Part shown: piece by piece, positions 48,101 through 52,000 of the stretch
Layout of the letters: each line of letters begins with the position of its first letter
Numbering within the stretch: the stretch's first letter is position 1
From: Phoronis australis
Lineage: Eukaryota > Phoronida > Phoronidae
DNA length: 64,000 bases
NCBI GenBank assembly: GCA_002633005.1
Contig: NMRA01000326.1
Location: 86,675-150,674, forward strand
Direction of reading: 5' to 3'
Notes under the pieces: generated by a model
Databases searched by the model: none
The model's input: only the letters and a program-made list of their open reading frames with translations
What the model was told of the DNA's origin: nothing
Made by a program: the position numbers and the translations under genes

Positions 48101-48140
48101 GACAAAGACGCTTGCCAACACCAACTGTTCCTGACATCAT
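11..48140 (-). CDS. NHE (SLC9A-like): Na+/H+ exchanger gene (SLC9A/NHE family), 17 coding exons, 3' end outside window
   Basis: The gene encodes an electroneutral Na+/H+ antiporter that exchanges external Na+ for internal H+. Exons, high to low coordinate: 48140-47846, 44795-44750, 43882-43841, 37073-36996, 32291-32210, 21193-21166, 20562-20444, exon 8 (two copies), exon 9 (two copies), 6878-6767, 5791-5710, 5223-5128, 4208-4087, 2178-2099, 1422-1294, 970-815, 117-11. With one copy each of exons 8 and 9 the coding sum is 1721 nt, about 573 residues, with all phases compatible. Visible family hallmarks: signal peptide (about residues 12-28), LASLAKLG-like first segment (93-99), FPES, FFLFLLPPII (amiloride-region motif), VDPVAVLA, VFGESLFND (251-256, the transport Glu/Asn/Asp), VEPL, TTVKYFTKMM, SYGGLRGAV and QGMSIKP. 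The cytoplasmic tail begins in exons 16-17 and runs off the window. The family is known for pH and volume regulation. The sequence fits the plasma-membrane group (NHE1/2/3/5 type); I cannot assign a paralogue. Family confidence is very high; whether both exon 8/9 sets are real is doubtful. Confidence 0.95.
118..814. other. NHE intron 16
   Basis: AT-rich intron. About 265-645 is a diverged copy of a dispersed repeat also present at about 3590-4045, sharing blocks such as 'gaaaggtacaatcatag' and 'aatggtatcaata'. Nothing else recognised. Confidence 0.5.
265..645. repeat. Dispersed AT-rich repeat, copy 1
   Basis: Co-linear with 3590-4045 over roughly 380-450 bp with many substitutions and indels. 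Shared landmarks: the 'aaatttgattt' block, the 'gtacaatcata/gcaaaacaatggtatcaata' block, 'ctcatgcaaa', and a terminal 'tttgccaa' block. A shorter match ('caagaaaggtacattcatagc') occurs near 57872. No coding potential. Confidence 0.55.
815..970 (-). CDS. NHE: NHE exon 16: end of transport domain, start of cytoplasmic tail
   Basis: Acceptor ttttcag| and donor CGG|gtaaga. Encodes GMSIKPFVKLLSIRRANEEK through EEILGKFGNNMIR (487-538). 'QGMSIKPFV' closes the membrane domain; the charged stretch that follows matches the first tail helix, where CHP-type calcineurin-like proteins bind in known members. Confidence 0.95.
1294..1422 (-). CDS. NHE: NHE exon 15: SYGGLRGAV helix
   Basis: Acceptor attctag| and donor CAG|gtgact. 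Encodes SYGGLRGAVCFSLVTMLNKK..PFKNMFQTTVLAVIIFTVFIQ (444-486). The Arg of GGLRGA is invariant in the family and needed for transport. The acceptor and first bases of this exon recur twice more just upstream. Confidence 0.96.
1409..1590. repeat. Three tandem copies of the exon 15 acceptor region
   Basis: Units start near 1409, 1469 and 1536. Each holds 'cagtccacaata/ccatagactag' (the complement of the exon 15 acceptor and its first 12 bases) and then an 'aatgaacaattYgtaaRgtaaatgag'-like tail. The first unit contains the real acceptor; the other two offer decoy 3' splice sites upstream of it. Confidence 0.6.
1591..2098. other. NHE intron 14, remainder
   Basis: No gene, RNA or repeat recognised beyond the tandem acceptor copies just to the left. 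The sequence is AT-rich. Confidence 0.4.
2099..2178 (-). CDS. NHE: NHE exon 14
   Basis: Acceptor tttcag| and donor ATG|gtgagt. Encodes V417-VFSLTFIINNVQSRLRQ.. KEQFIM (to 443), which corresponds to the 'xGVxxLTxxxNxxRxxxLxxxDQFI' cytosolic loop. It ends in phase 0 just before the SYGGLRG exon. Confidence 0.93.
2286..3430 (+). repeat. Degenerate copy of the ~145-bp-monomer (CTCF-like motif) repeat element
   Basis: Begins with a decayed version of the element's 5' module (compare 'gagcaacgcagagcgttgaa' at 33093) and includes TGGCCACTAGATGGAGC near 2370-2386, a one- to two-base variant of the motif found in the 30-36 kb arrays. It ends in the '..atgtgggacataataaaa' 3' module corresponding to 'atgtgggcgcataaaaa'. 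Heavily mutated, so an old insertion in NHE intron 13. Confidence 0.6.
3450..3555. repeat. 31-bp tandem repeat, about 3.4 copies
   Basis: Units start at 3450, 3481, 3512 and 3543, each beginning 'ggttaYgtagga'. The first three are almost identical (one C/T difference); the last is cut short after 13 bases. Confidence 0.85.
3590..4045. repeat. Dispersed AT-rich repeat, copy 2
   Basis: Diverged homologue of 265-645 in the same orientation. The two copies flank the last part of the gene, in introns 13 and 16. Confidence 0.55.
4087..4208 (-). CDS. NHE: NHE exon 13
   Basis: Acceptor cttgcag| and donor G|gtatgt. Encodes S376-ATCDSIIFLFLGFALVR.. through FVFWTLFLCLVIRFL (to 416), the 'SExxIFxFLGxxxV...WNxxFvxxTLxxCxxxR' segment. 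Asp replaces the usual Glu in SE(T/A). Confidence 0.94.
4209..5127. other. NHE intron 12
   Basis: AT-rich intron with a short 'cattcattcatt' run near 4848. No gene or recognisable repeat seen. Confidence 0.4.
5128..5223 (-). CDS. NHE: NHE exon 12
   Basis: Acceptor tttacag| and donor AG|gtaagt. Encodes S344-IIFCGLVQAQYAFHNLSNKS..TTVKYFTKMM (to 375), matching 'xxFCGxxxxxYxxxNxSxxSxTTxKYxxKM' of NHE proteins. Confidence 0.95.
5224..6766. other. NHE introns 11 and 10 (flanking exon 11)
   Basis: Apart from exon 11 (5710-5791) I see no gene or repeat. The open frames here do not continue into splice sites or match a known family. Confidence 0.4.
5710..5791 (-). CDS. NHE: NHE exon 11
   Basis: Acceptor tttcag| and donor AG|gtgagt. 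Encodes V317-VEPLAVFSLAYLSYLVAEM.. GII (to 343), the 'EPxxVFxxxYLSYLxxExxxxSGI' block of the family. It ends after two bases of S344. Confidence 0.95.
6767..6878 (-). CDS. NHE: NHE exon 10
   Basis: Acceptor tttcag| and donor G|gtttgt. Encodes IALGFLQFLSVSLCGTAIGL.. to FFTKLTKHVR (280-316) plus one base of V317. The Gly-rich membrane helix and 'FxTKxTKHVRxxEP' junction are typical of the family. Confidence 0.94.
8865..8985 (+). mobile_element. 5'-truncated SINE copy (conserved 3' core)
   Basis: Matches the 3' half of the SINE at 39165-39407, from 'agcataaaaat' through 'ggtgatcagtgcaatg' and the CTGATAC..GTATCAG stem to 'accacctgcaatta', and then a T-rich tail. The tRNA-like head is missing. 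Confidence 0.65.
9831..9900 (+). repeat. Hairpin-bearing interspersed repeat, copy 1
   Basis: Shares 'tcgacataa.gagctgcag', a TCACATTTGTGA stem, 'cctgaaatttgg' and 'ctcgtatcaagtcgcaa' with 63611-63735; a third relative lies at about 58132-58200. Function unknown. Confidence 0.6.
10941..11080. repeat. 22-bp minisatellite (about 6 copies) next to exon 9a donor
   Basis: Unit ggtgggtggcaatacacaag plus 'ta', with small variants. The corresponding array at 14686-14778 is shorter (about 4 copies) and has diverged units. Confidence 0.9.
11095..11165 (-). CDS. NHE: NHE exon 9, duplicate copy (9a)
   Basis: Second copy of exon 9 with intact acceptor and donor and one synonymous difference from 14793-14863. 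A 22-bp minisatellite starts about 15 bp inside the following intron, close to the donor, in both copies. Confidence 0.75.
11180..13572 (+). mobile_element. Decayed LINE (Jockey/I-like RT with RNase H), copy A
   Basis: Fragments of one long reverse-transcriptase ORF appear in order, broken by stops and frameshifts: NFKPWKSPGLD (about 11293-11322), EARVVFIPKPGKNS (about 11428), a motif A-like FTDLVGAFSNIKHD (about 11737-11780), a degraded catalytic motif (YENDIV where YADD is expected, about 11940), WTPYITEKISKAKTAL (about 12190), then an RNase H domain with YTDGSKL (about 12695), AEITAINRAAQL (about 12820), FSDSQAAIKAL (about 12897) and HVGIDGNENADSLTK (about 13030). A Cys/His-type tail near 13310-13400 contains GHCNLTQHRHITG. 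All RNase H acidic positions are still visible. The family match is to non-LTR elements of the Jockey/I/R1 assemblage. It is a pseudogene. Confidence 0.85.
11577..11675. repeat. 14-bp minisatellite inside LINE copy A (about 7 copies)
   Basis: Unit ctctctacggagac with variants (atgg, acag, cggac). It interrupts the reverse-transcriptase region between motifs 1-2 and motif A. The homologous array at 15264-15505 is about 2.5 times longer. Confidence 0.9.
13573..13652 (+). repeat. LINE 3' end with SINE-like conserved core
   Basis: The last part of the LINE reads 'ggtgcaatgggccca', 'gaggcctgcac', a CTGATG..CATCAG stem, 'ccacctgcac' and a T-run. This is the same core found at the 3' end of the SINE (39182-39255 on the minus strand) and at 8901-8975. 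Confidence 0.65.
13926..14001 (-). CDS. NHE: NHE exon 8, duplicate copy (8a)
   Basis: Second copy of exon 8 with intact splice sites and reading frame. It belongs to a direct duplication covering about 10941-14684 and 14686-20152. If both exon pairs were spliced in, 49 residues including the ion-binding segment would repeat in frame, which would not fit the transporter fold. It is therefore an assembly duplicate or a mutually exclusive alternative. Confidence 0.75.
14685..14685. other. Single-N junction
   Basis: One ambiguous base exactly at the boundary between the two copies of the exon 8/9 block. Likely a contig join, not a sequencing ambiguity. Confidence 0.8.
14793..14863 (-). CDS. NHE: NHE exon 9, upstream copy (9b)
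   Basis: Acceptor ctttcag| and donor CAG|gtatgt. Completes D256 and encodes AVTVVLYNMMISFNKMSVIS plus GDQ (to 279), ending in phase 0. It differs from the downstream copy by one synonymous base (AGC versus AGT serine). Confidence 0.92.
14864..16994 (+). mobile_element. Decayed LINE, copy B, 5' and middle part
   Basis: Same element as 11180-13572. It retains FKPWKSPGLDMIYPV (about 14990-15035) better than copy A, plus FTDLVGPFSNIKHD, YENDIVL, YTDGSKLRKMA, FSDSQAAIK and HVGIDGNENADSLT. It is interrupted at 16994 by the TTAA-flanked insertion and resumes at 18674. Confidence 0.85.
15264..15505. repeat. 14-bp minisatellite inside LINE copy B (about 17 copies)
   Basis: Unit ctctctacggagac with single-base variants. 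Because 14 is not a multiple of 3, the array cycles through three frames and yields a 14-residue repeat (RPLYGDLSTETSLR) without stops. This explains the long open frame here, which is not a gene. Confidence 0.92.
16995..18673. mobile_element. 1.68-kb TTAA-flanked DNA transposon (non-autonomous, polymorphic)
   Basis: TTAA occurs immediately before (16991-16994) and after (18674-18677). The duplicated block has one TTAA at the corresponding empty site (13191-13194). Ends: AGTAGAATACCACC at the left and, as complement of the right end, AGGAGCATGCCACC, so 11 of 14 terminal positions match. TTAA target duplication is characteristic of the piggyBac superfamily. I find no DDE transposase; two small open frames (17160-17369, 17513-17710) have no recognisable family. 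Inferred to be a MITE-like or internally replaced derivative. Confidence 0.75.
18674..19117 (+). mobile_element. Decayed LINE, copy B, 3' part with conserved core
   Basis: Resumes the LINE after the TTAA insertion (compare 13195-13652), including GHCNLPQHRHITGH-like coding remnants and the terminal core at 19039-19117. Confidence 0.8.
19392..19467 (-). CDS. NHE: NHE exon 8, upstream copy (8b)
   Basis: Acceptor ttttcag| and donor G|gtgagt. Encodes VLAIFQEVHVNNVLYF.. to FGESLFN (231-255) plus the first base of the Asp codon. E251, N255 and D256 correspond to the family's transport Glu/Asn/Asp. The exon appears identical to the copy at 13926-14001. Confidence 0.93.
20444..20562 (-). CDS. NHE: NHE exon 7: VDPVA segment
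   Basis: Acceptor tttgtag| and donor GCT|gtaagt. Encodes G191-PLIYALATGGAMGGGTVMSL.. through LVVAVDPVA (230). The AVDPVA motif is among the best conserved in the family and lies just before the ion-binding helix. Confidence 0.95.
20563..21165. other. NHE intron 6
   Basis: Contains a short tandem repeat at 20650-20787 (separate entry). Nothing else recognised. Confidence 0.45.
20650..20787. repeat. Short tandem repeat, 24-32 bp units
   Basis: Units begin 'agcagcacattcac' and end 'cccaatcacag'. The first two are 32 bp and nearly identical; later ones have lost the 'ttccac' block and are shorter. Confidence 0.8.
21166..21193 (-). CDS. NHE: NHE exon 6 (28 nt microexon)
   Basis: Acceptor ttttcag| and donor |gtaagt. 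Encodes GTVINCFVI and the first base of G191. It supplies exactly the 'GTxxN' residues missing between exons 5 and 7, and its phase (0 in, 1 out) is the only one that joins them. It is preceded by an 11 kb intron. Confidence 0.9.
21303..21957 (+). mobile_element. Candidate solo LTR, antisense to the NHE gene
   Basis: A compact unit with a complete Pol II layout: activator array (21425-21561), TATA box (21574-21582), about 300 bp of transcribed-looking sequence and a polyadenylation-like aataaa at 21886-21891. It opens TGTCAG.. and closes ..TGTAACA, i.e. the TG..CA borders of LTRs, and is followed by 'acctgcgccca', weakly like a primer-binding site. No gag-pol and no second LTR seen. It could equally be an independent heat-responsive promoter of a non-coding RNA. 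Confidence 0.4.
21425..21582 (+). promoter_or_regulatory. Heat-shock-element array upstream of a TATA box
   Basis: HSF binds inverted nGAAn repeats. Present are TTCTAGAA at 21430-21437, GAATATTCTAGAG at 21470-21482, a six-unit run TTC-AG-GAA-AG-TTC-TA-GAA-TG-TGC-TC-GAA at 21515-21542 (one unit imperfect), and TTCCAGAA at 21554-21561. CTATAAATA at 21574-21582 follows 12 bp after the last one. Clustered perfect HSEs this close to a TATA box are hard to get by chance. Confidence 0.7.
21958..24480. other. NHE intron 5, left part
   Basis: No gene recognised. Around 22430-22625 the motif 'tttcgga(c)' recurs four times with irregular spacing. Open frames at 22918-23214 (minus) and 23237-23419 (plus) show no family features. 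Confidence 0.4.
24487..25221. repeat. 366-bp direct duplication meeting at single N (24854)
   Basis: 24487-24853 and 24855-25221 differ at only a handful of bases. The N lies exactly between them. Probably overlapping contig ends from two haplotypes that were not merged. Confidence 0.85.
25587..25626. repeat. Near-perfect 40-nt hairpin (19-bp stem, 2-nt loop)
   Basis: TGCACAGTCAGAGATGTTT is followed by TT and the exact reverse complement. No flanking direct repeats or T-run seen. Confidence 0.9.
25627..26192. other. NHE intron 5, middle part
   Basis: No gene or recognisable repeat. It ends in a G-run with an N (26193), likely low-quality sequence. Confidence 0.35.
26209..27806. repeat. ~750-bp direct duplication around single N (27058)
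   Basis: 26209-26960 and 27059-27806 align over their length with scattered substitutions (for example tgcgggagtgctgcgcg versus tgagggagagctgcacg). Between them sits the 5' module of the ~145-bp-monomer element (26962-27057). Confidence 0.8.
26962..27057 (+). repeat. 5' module of the CTCF-like-motif element, truncated
   Basis: Begins 'caagagcaacgcagagcgtt' with the CAACGC-AGA-GCGTTG mini-hairpin and continues into 'aatgcgcccac' and a GGCCAGTAGA remnant of the first motif. Breaks at N 27058. Confidence 0.7.
27807..30265. other. NHE intron 5, right part
   Basis: AT-rich. Open frames at 28037-28375 and 28535-28843 have no splice context or family motif. A poly-G run sits near 30147. No gene recognised. 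Confidence 0.4.
30270..31467 (+). repeat. CTCF-like-motif repeat element, full copy 1
   Basis: 5' module 'caagagcaacgcggagtgtt' at 30271, monomers of about 145 bp, and 3' module ending 'acgtgggcgcataaaaa' near 31467. Motifs: TGGCCACTAGGTGGCGC (30678-30694), TTGCCACTAGGGGGCAC (30823-30839), TGGCCAATAGGTGGCGC (31115-31131), TTGCCACTAGGGGGCAC (31256-31272). The ATGCGCCCAC of the 5' module and the GTGGGCGCAT of the 3' module are inverted copies. Confidence 0.8.
31468..32209. other. NHE intron 5, region before exon 5 acceptor
   Basis: About 31620-31930 looks like heavily decayed monomers in reverse orientation (GTGCCCCCTAGAGG at 31653-31666). The rest has no recognisable feature. Confidence 0.4.
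32210..32291 (-). CDS. NHE: NHE exon 5
   Basis: Acceptor attacag| and donor |gtaagt. Encodes P154 and IILEASYSLHDRVFFDNIGT..MIYAVL (to 181), the family's 'PPIxLEAxYxLxxRxFFxNxGTILxYAVxGT' block. It ends in phase 0. Confidence 0.95.
32292..33087. other. NHE intron 4, right of exon 5
   Basis: No gene or repeat recognised. Open frames here are extensions of the exon 5 frame into intron. Confidence 0.4.
33088..36523 (+). repeat. Main array: ~145-bp monomers in A-B-C order with CTCF-like motifs
   Basis: Starts with 'caagggcaacgcagagcgtt' (33091); a second 5' module at 34052 shows two elements placed head to tail, and internal and terminal 3' modules ('atgtgggcgcataaaaatgg' at 35710, 'atgtgggcgtataaaaa' near 36517). 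Monomer type A carries TGGCCACTAGGTGGCGC, B TTGCCACTAGGGGGCAC, C CTGCCACTAGGAGGCGC. Between motifs all three share 'gtcgaatccrtccgaaa'-like and 'gccaaatttcatgaaaatcc'-like blocks, so they are homologous and form a three-monomer unit of about 435 bp. The architecture (fixed ends, variable internal tandem core) resembles tandem-core mobile repeats known from invertebrates; the mechanism is unknown. Confidence 0.85.
33174..36336 (+). promoter_or_regulatory. Phased array of CTCF-core-like motifs
   Basis: Motif starts I can place: 33174, 33306, 33605, 33749, 33894, 34137, 34205, 34347, 34487, 34632, 34777, 34924, 35069, 35214, 35374, 35513, 35727, 35872, 36018, 36178, 36320. All are on the plus strand, most spaced 140-147 bp. 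The conserved core CCACTAGG(T/G/A)GGC matches the animal CTCF consensus (CCA-S-YAG-R-K-GGC) and the best ones extend it to TGGCCACTAGGTGGCGC. Binding is an inference from the motif. Confidence 0.55.
36524..36995. other. NHE intron 4, region before exon 4 donor
   Basis: AT-rich. Nothing recognised. Confidence 0.4.
36996..37073 (-). CDS. NHE: NHE exon 4: loop and FFLFLLPP helix
   Basis: Acceptor tttacag| and donor |gtaagt. Encodes a polar loop GASQESDSGFDTQLHPET (about 129-146) and then FFLFLLPP, the amiloride-region motif of the family. Degenerate copies of the acceptor and 5' half of this exon occur upstream in intron 3 (see the 37100-38280 array). Confidence 0.94.
37029..38280. repeat. Degenerate tandem array derived from exon 4 acceptor region
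   Basis: Units of about 80-90 bp share the complement of the exon 4 acceptor and 5' half: 'tcaaacccactayctga' (genuine at about 37041, repeated at about 37899), 'ggaacaacaY' and 'acagacatgg/aaggacatgg'. Copies are recognisable at about 37100-37183, 37787-37873, 37874-37960 and, more decayed, at 38030-38280. Whether any copy is ever spliced is unknown; the copy near 37880-37945 keeps an acceptor-like ttttcag and an open frame of about 20 codons before a stop. Confidence 0.55.
38281..38955. other. NHE intron 3, segment without recognised features
   Basis: Open frame 38315-38674 has no splice context or family motif. Nothing else seen. Confidence 0.35.
38956..39830 (+). repeat. Decayed CTCF-like-motif element, split by a SINE
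   Basis: 5' module remnant 'caagagcaacacgcaaaggg' at 38957; C-type monomer 'aaactgtcactaggaggcgc' at 39408; later decayed monomers to about 39830. The SINE at 39165-39407 sits inside the C-type motif. Confidence 0.65.
39165..39407 (-). mobile_element. tRNA-derived SINE, full length, with 8-bp target-site duplication
   Basis: On the minus strand the head reads like a tRNA: A-box-like TGGCCTAGTGTG (complement of 39384-39395) and B box GGTTCGAGTCCCAC (complement of 39338-39351). The body ends in the conserved core 'ggtgatcagtgcaatggg', a CTGATACGTGTATCAG stem, 'accacctgcaatta' and an A/T-rich tail. Flanks AAACTGTC (39157-39164 and 39408-39415) are an exact target-site duplication of the invaded repeat. 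The internal Pol III promoter would drive transcription. Confidence 0.8.
39880..40145. repeat. Short-unit repeat tract in both orientations
   Basis: Many copies of a 15-20 bp theme 'aaaacgtgtaaaatgtggca' / 'gtgtcaaatgtggcatg', partly inverted ('ttgacatgcctagcgtgtca', 'ttgacacgct'). GTATTGGAAC near 39863 and GTTCCAATAT near 40007 are inverted copies. No coding interpretation. Confidence 0.65.
40146..41500. other. NHE intron 3, segment without recognised features
   Basis: The open frames 40715-40975 and 40863-41216 overlap in different frames and lack family features. Nothing supported. Confidence 0.35.
41963..41988 (+). promoter_or_regulatory. ETS plus YY1 motif pair (possible intronic promoter)
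   Basis: CCGGAAGT (41963-41970, ETS/GABP type) is followed six bases later by CAAGATGGCGGC (41977-41988, a YY1 consensus). Two further YY1-like sites in opposite orientation sit at 41660-41688 (AAAATGGCGG and its inverse). This pairing is typical of housekeeping promoters around the start site. No TATA box seen. Confidence 0.4.
42200..42604 (+). other. Unassigned 134-codon open frame with hydrophobic stretch
   Basis: Residues about 60-95 are strongly hydrophobic (IIVLFIIAAFIVIIVIVVVV), coded by a low-complexity atc/gtc run, which alone can explain the long open frame. It lies 200 bp downstream of the ETS/YY1 motifs, so an intronic gene is possible but unsupported. No family recognised. Confidence 0.15.
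42620..43840. other. NHE intron 3, right end
   Basis: AT-rich, no recognisable feature. Confidence 0.35.
43841..43882 (-). CDS. NHE: NHE exon 3 (42 nt microexon)
   Basis: Acceptor attgcag| and donor |gtaagt. Encodes CLLICVGTITGGIIY (114-128, both ends split), matching the family's 'ESxLLIxxGLxxGGI' helix. At 42 nt it is shorter than most gene finders will call. Phase is continuous with exons 2 and 4. Confidence 0.92.
43883..44749. other. NHE intron 2
   Basis: No gene, RNA or repeat recognised. Confidence 0.35.
44750..44795 (-). CDS. NHE: NHE exon 2 (46 nt)
   Basis: Acceptor ttcag| and donor |gtatg. Completes G99 and encodes FHHADFLVSVFPES (to residue 113), with two bases of C114. The FPES motif is the entry to the second membrane segment in NHE proteins. 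The exon is very short and the phase (1 in, 2 out) fits its neighbours exactly. Confidence 0.93.
44995..45112. repeat. 59-bp tandem duplication in NHE intron 1
   Basis: Two copies starting at 44995 and 45054 ('gctttgtgacacaa.tgtgcagtgcacaa..'), with a few substitutions. Each contains the palindromic gtgcagtgcac block. Confidence 0.85.
45113..47845. other. NHE intron 1, remainder
   Basis: Long AT-rich intron. Apart from a 13-bp perfect hairpin at 46172-46203 nothing recognisable. Open frames at 45178-45381, 45489-45686 and 46891-47115 do not match the exchanger or another family. Confidence 0.4.
46172..46203. repeat. Perfect hairpin, 13-bp stem and 6-nt loop
   Basis: CATTTGATATGTT - accttg - AACATATCAAATG. 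Confidence 0.85.
47846..48140 (-). CDS. NHE: NHE exon 1: signal peptide, extracellular N-terminus, first membrane segment
   Basis: This exon encodes residues 1-98 and the first base of codon 99. Two Met codons are adjacent (M1, M2). A hydrophobic stretch LCLLLVAWC fits a signal peptide. It is followed by a Ser/Asn/His-rich extracellular stretch with six N-glycosylation sequons, four of them in tandem NxSHG units (residues 45-64). The WRFEYVKEPLVISLF...VAGLAKL end aligns with the family's 'W-xx-xxVxxPxxIxLWILxASLAKxGF' segment. Donor is G|gtgag. I chose this start because it precedes a signal peptide in a single open exon. The exon probably extends upstream as 5' UTR to an acceptor at 48209-48210. 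Confidence 0.93.
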
Positions 48141-48208
48141 GCTTTTAAGTGTGGACTTGCGAGGTCACCATGCAAGGTCACCGAGAGCCAGGGGTGCCAT
48201 TGTGCCAC
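48141..48208 (-). promoter_or_regulatory. Probable 5' UTR part of NHE exon 1 with two upstream ORFs
   Basis: On the minus strand a good polypyrimidine tract ends in ..tttttccag at 48210-48209, so this stretch is a plausible 5' UTR exon start. It contains two upstream ATGs that each open a very short frame before the main start (MAPLALGD-like reading ending at TGA, and MVTSQVHT ending at TAA). Such uORFs commonly reduce translation of the main frame. The upstream non-coding exon and the transcription start were not found. Confidence 0.4.
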
Positions 48209-48210
48209 CT

Positions 48211-48908
48211 GGAAAAACACCGAAAAGAAATCATAAGCGTCATAAAAGTCCATTCAACAAAATCATTTTTGGAGAAAATTTTTCAATTCGGGCAAAAATA
48301 ATTACTGAAACTGCCAGATTTTCAAAGACTAACCACATTGTTGTAAACACTCAAAATTTTACCAAACACTATGCAAATCATGCTAAGAGCAAAGCAAATT
48401 TGCTGAAGTTTTCTTTATCTGACAAATATGAAATTTCTCATATCCGTTAGTTAGTATCTCAAACTGAAGAATTTTCACCGTATCATATATCATAAGGACA
48501 GAAACTGGTGACTTAACTATTCACGGAACTCTTTACAATACAGCAGACGGGCCACGTGATATTAGTCAATGCAGTTTAAACAACGAAATAAAAAAAGCAA
48601 AGTTCTCTTTTGATCCCAGCAGAATCAATACATCACAAATACATAGGTGACTGAACGAAACCAGTGTCAACACCAAACTACAATCCATCTCTATTGTAAC
48701 TTACATCCTGGTCCTTAAATTCAGTTTAGCTCAACTTCACACTTGAGTCTGTTCTTAAGTTCAATTGAAAAAATTCCATAAACTTACTTATTCCCATACA
48801 GTACCTACAATGCTTGTTGAAACTGAAGCACATTGGCTCCTGAAGCAGCAGCATAACAAGCACATTGTTGAGTGGGCAACTGGAATGTGTGTGATATCAA
48901 GCATGACG
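48211..48908. other. Sequence upstream of NHE exon 1
   Basis: AT-rich. The plus-strand open frame 48010-48450 is a shadow of exon 1 plus chance extension. No promoter motif I would trust. Confidence 0.35.
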
Positions 48909-49092
48909 NNNNNNNNNNNNNNNNNNNNNNNNNNNNNNNNNNNNNNNNNNNNNNNNNNNNNNNNNNNNNNNNNNNNNNNNNNNNNNNNNNNNNNNNNNNN
49001 NNNNNNNNNNNNNNNNNNNNNNNNNNNNNNNNNNNNNNNNNNNNNNNNNNNNNNNNNNNNNNNNNNNNNNNNNNNNNNNNNNNNNNNNNNNN
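48909..49092. other. Assembly gap (184 Ns)
   Basis: Run of n. The open frames across it are artefacts. Confidence 0.98.
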
Positions 49093-52000
49093 GCCTGTAA
49101 CTTATGCAAACAGATATGACTGCAAGAGGTTGGACTCTGGACAGCACAGTACTTGACACAGATGTTAGAGTGTGCTCAAAATCAGTCAAATATATAAACT
49201 TGTGATGAACAATATTATCTAATTACAATAAGAACAAGCATCTGTTATCATAATTCACCTTATTTGGAGATAACAATAAGGTCTCACCTCTGTCTTATAT
49301 CACCAGGTTAAGAGATAACATTAAGGTCTCACCTCTGTCCTGTATCACCAGGTTAAGAGCAATCTCACTTAACTTAGAGCCTAAAGCCCTGCACAACACT
49401 GATAAAACCAATCAACAATCCAAGCAGTTCAACCTGACAACATGAACAGACCAATACCAAATGGTAAATACAACCCCAAGAGATATTTCAAGATCAAAAC
49501 CTTTTTCTGCACTGCATCATGTATTGATGTGACATGCTATTTTGTTGTTTTCCTGACTAGAATGTTTCAACACGTTATCACCATCAAGATCACATGATGA
49601 GATCAACAAAATAACAGATCAGTTTAATCAATTCAGATGATGAATTTAATAATTGAATAACACACAAACACCACAGAGGTTGCTACACATCTGCTGGTAA
49701 TACAAGGTTTGTATAATAAATAAGGCTCAGAACAAGGTAGACATCAAGCTACAAAACTCCTATTGTCAGAATAAATATTGATTCATAAATTAGTATAGAT
49801 AGTTAGATTTTAAGTTAAATTTGTGCATAAAAAATCACGGGGTCAAACTTATTTACATGTATTTTAATGTCATGATCTATTTTTAGATGATGTTTACTAA
49901 CTTTGGTTCTGGGGTCAAAGCAAAAGATTTTAGAAATTCCTGAGAGCAAATCGTAACATCCAAAGATCTGATTGGATAAGATCATGTGATTTTTATTAGC
50001 CAATCATTAAATAAGTACATTATTATAATTTGGGTTGAAATTTGCAAAATACTCAGATAGGATTTTAAAAGTCAAGTTGAAGATAGAAGACTTGCTACAG
50101 TGTACAGAAGTAATTGTACAACAGAGCCATCTCGTAGAAAATTCTAAAGAGGATCTTGGTTAAGGCAAGGGTTAACGAACATGAAGTTAACTTAAGAGCT
50201 TGTCACTTGCATCATGGGTAGCCAGATACTGCCTACATATAGTGATGCGACACCAGAGACTGTGACCAACAAGAGGAATCGTTGGTGGAAGATACTGCCT
50301 GCAGGTATTGTGTCACGAGATACTGTGACCAGTATTAGTTCATTGTCGCAGTATAGTGTGTGTTAGTTCGAAGATTCACCAACAGGACTATCAAACAACA
50401 AATGTCAAGTCCTACAGCTTGGATAGCAGATAAGATGTTTGATTATTTATAATTAATTGATTGAAGTAATTCTAACAGAGGGCAGTAGCGTAGTTACTCT
50501 TCTTCGTTGTTAGTCTACTTAATTAACAACAGATTTCACTTGTTTTAATTAGTGGTTATCATATAACAAATTAATTACTGGATTTAATCATTCTCTCTCC
50601 ACCCATGCACAATCTCAAACCATAGCTACCTTTTAAACAAACCCACAGTCAACTCTTGACACCTGCACATTATGAAAATACCTATGATAACTAGTCCTTT
50701 TAAAAATTGAAAAATAAATAAGCTAAAATTGCAATTTCCACTTTTCAAAATCAATGTATTATTTTGTTATGTTTTTACAAGCACAGCCTCCTCAATCGCT
50801 TTCACATTACATCCAGGTTCTCATTCATTCACTTGCATACAGTCACTAGTAAGAGTGAGCTCAGAGGAGTAGGAGACACCTTTGAGCAATGCTGGGTTAT
50901 CTGCCAGTAACACCCCATGTCTAGTCCCTCTTAAAATCAACAATTTTTACTTGTCATGAGTAATTCCAGAGTTCTTAAAAAGAGTGTGTGGCATTTAGTT
51001 TAATGATCCCTGGTGACACTATTGCTGGTTATGATTTGTGAAACAATTTGAGATATTTACCGAGGTTTTCCGTAGATAAACCTTTGGAGAGTATTCAGGA
51101 AAATGAAAATTTTCAGGCATTTCTGTAACACCAAATAAACGCCTGGGCGTTAATTCGGAAAGAGGAGGCGTGTAAACGGAAACTTTTAGCCTCGGCCGAC
51201 ATGAAAATATCAGCGATTTTTTTGCATAAAACTGATTTTTAATTTTAAGTTAATAAATACATAGTTCGACAACACTTTGTTCGTTTTTATAAATGATAAA
51301 TGTTCCACAAAACTGAATTTGTGGCTAAAATTGATGCTAAGTGGGGTTTTAGAGCACATTTTCCGAATAAACGTCCCACTATCTGAACACTTGATACCAA
51401 AAGCTGTAACACCAAATAAATGCCCATGGACGTTTCATCAGGTGAGCCTATCTAAGGAAAATCCCGGAACCATTACAAGCAGGTCCTGGTGTAAGATGGG
51501 AACGAAGACGTAAATTCTCTATGGCCATCCTGAACGCAAAAGAAGTGATCATGAACATACATTTTTTTCTCTGAATTGACCTGAATGGTTGTTCAATTCA
51601 CAGTGTTATATCGATAATTTTAGAATAATACGGACTCTGAATTAGTTGATGGGTTGATTTTTAATTATATTTCACCTTTTTTATATTTCCTAGTGAGATT
51701 TAGCCAAACAAATATAACTAATTGCGTTTTGATTTTTTTCAGTTGAACTGTAGCCACACAACAAGTCCTTCAGGGTGTTAACCTCTAGGCCTTGATAATA
51801 TTTTAATAATCCATACAGTGACCTTGCTGGTAGAACTGACCCAAATACAGTACACTTGTGTGAATTAGGATGTAAACACTGACAATCATCTCCAAAATCA
51901 CATGCCCTCAGGTAATACACCTCATGAACATTAGTCATCCTGTCACATCATCCATATTTATAAAGCCTTTTAATTTCGAGTAATCCAGGAGAACCCATAT

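Noticed and set aside
48010-48450. 146-codon plus-strand open frame
   Set aside because: It is the antisense shadow of NHE exon 1 extended by chance; the minus strand has signal peptide, sequons and correct splice sites.
48765-49189. Open frames spanning the N gap
   Set aside because: Composed largely of unknown bases.
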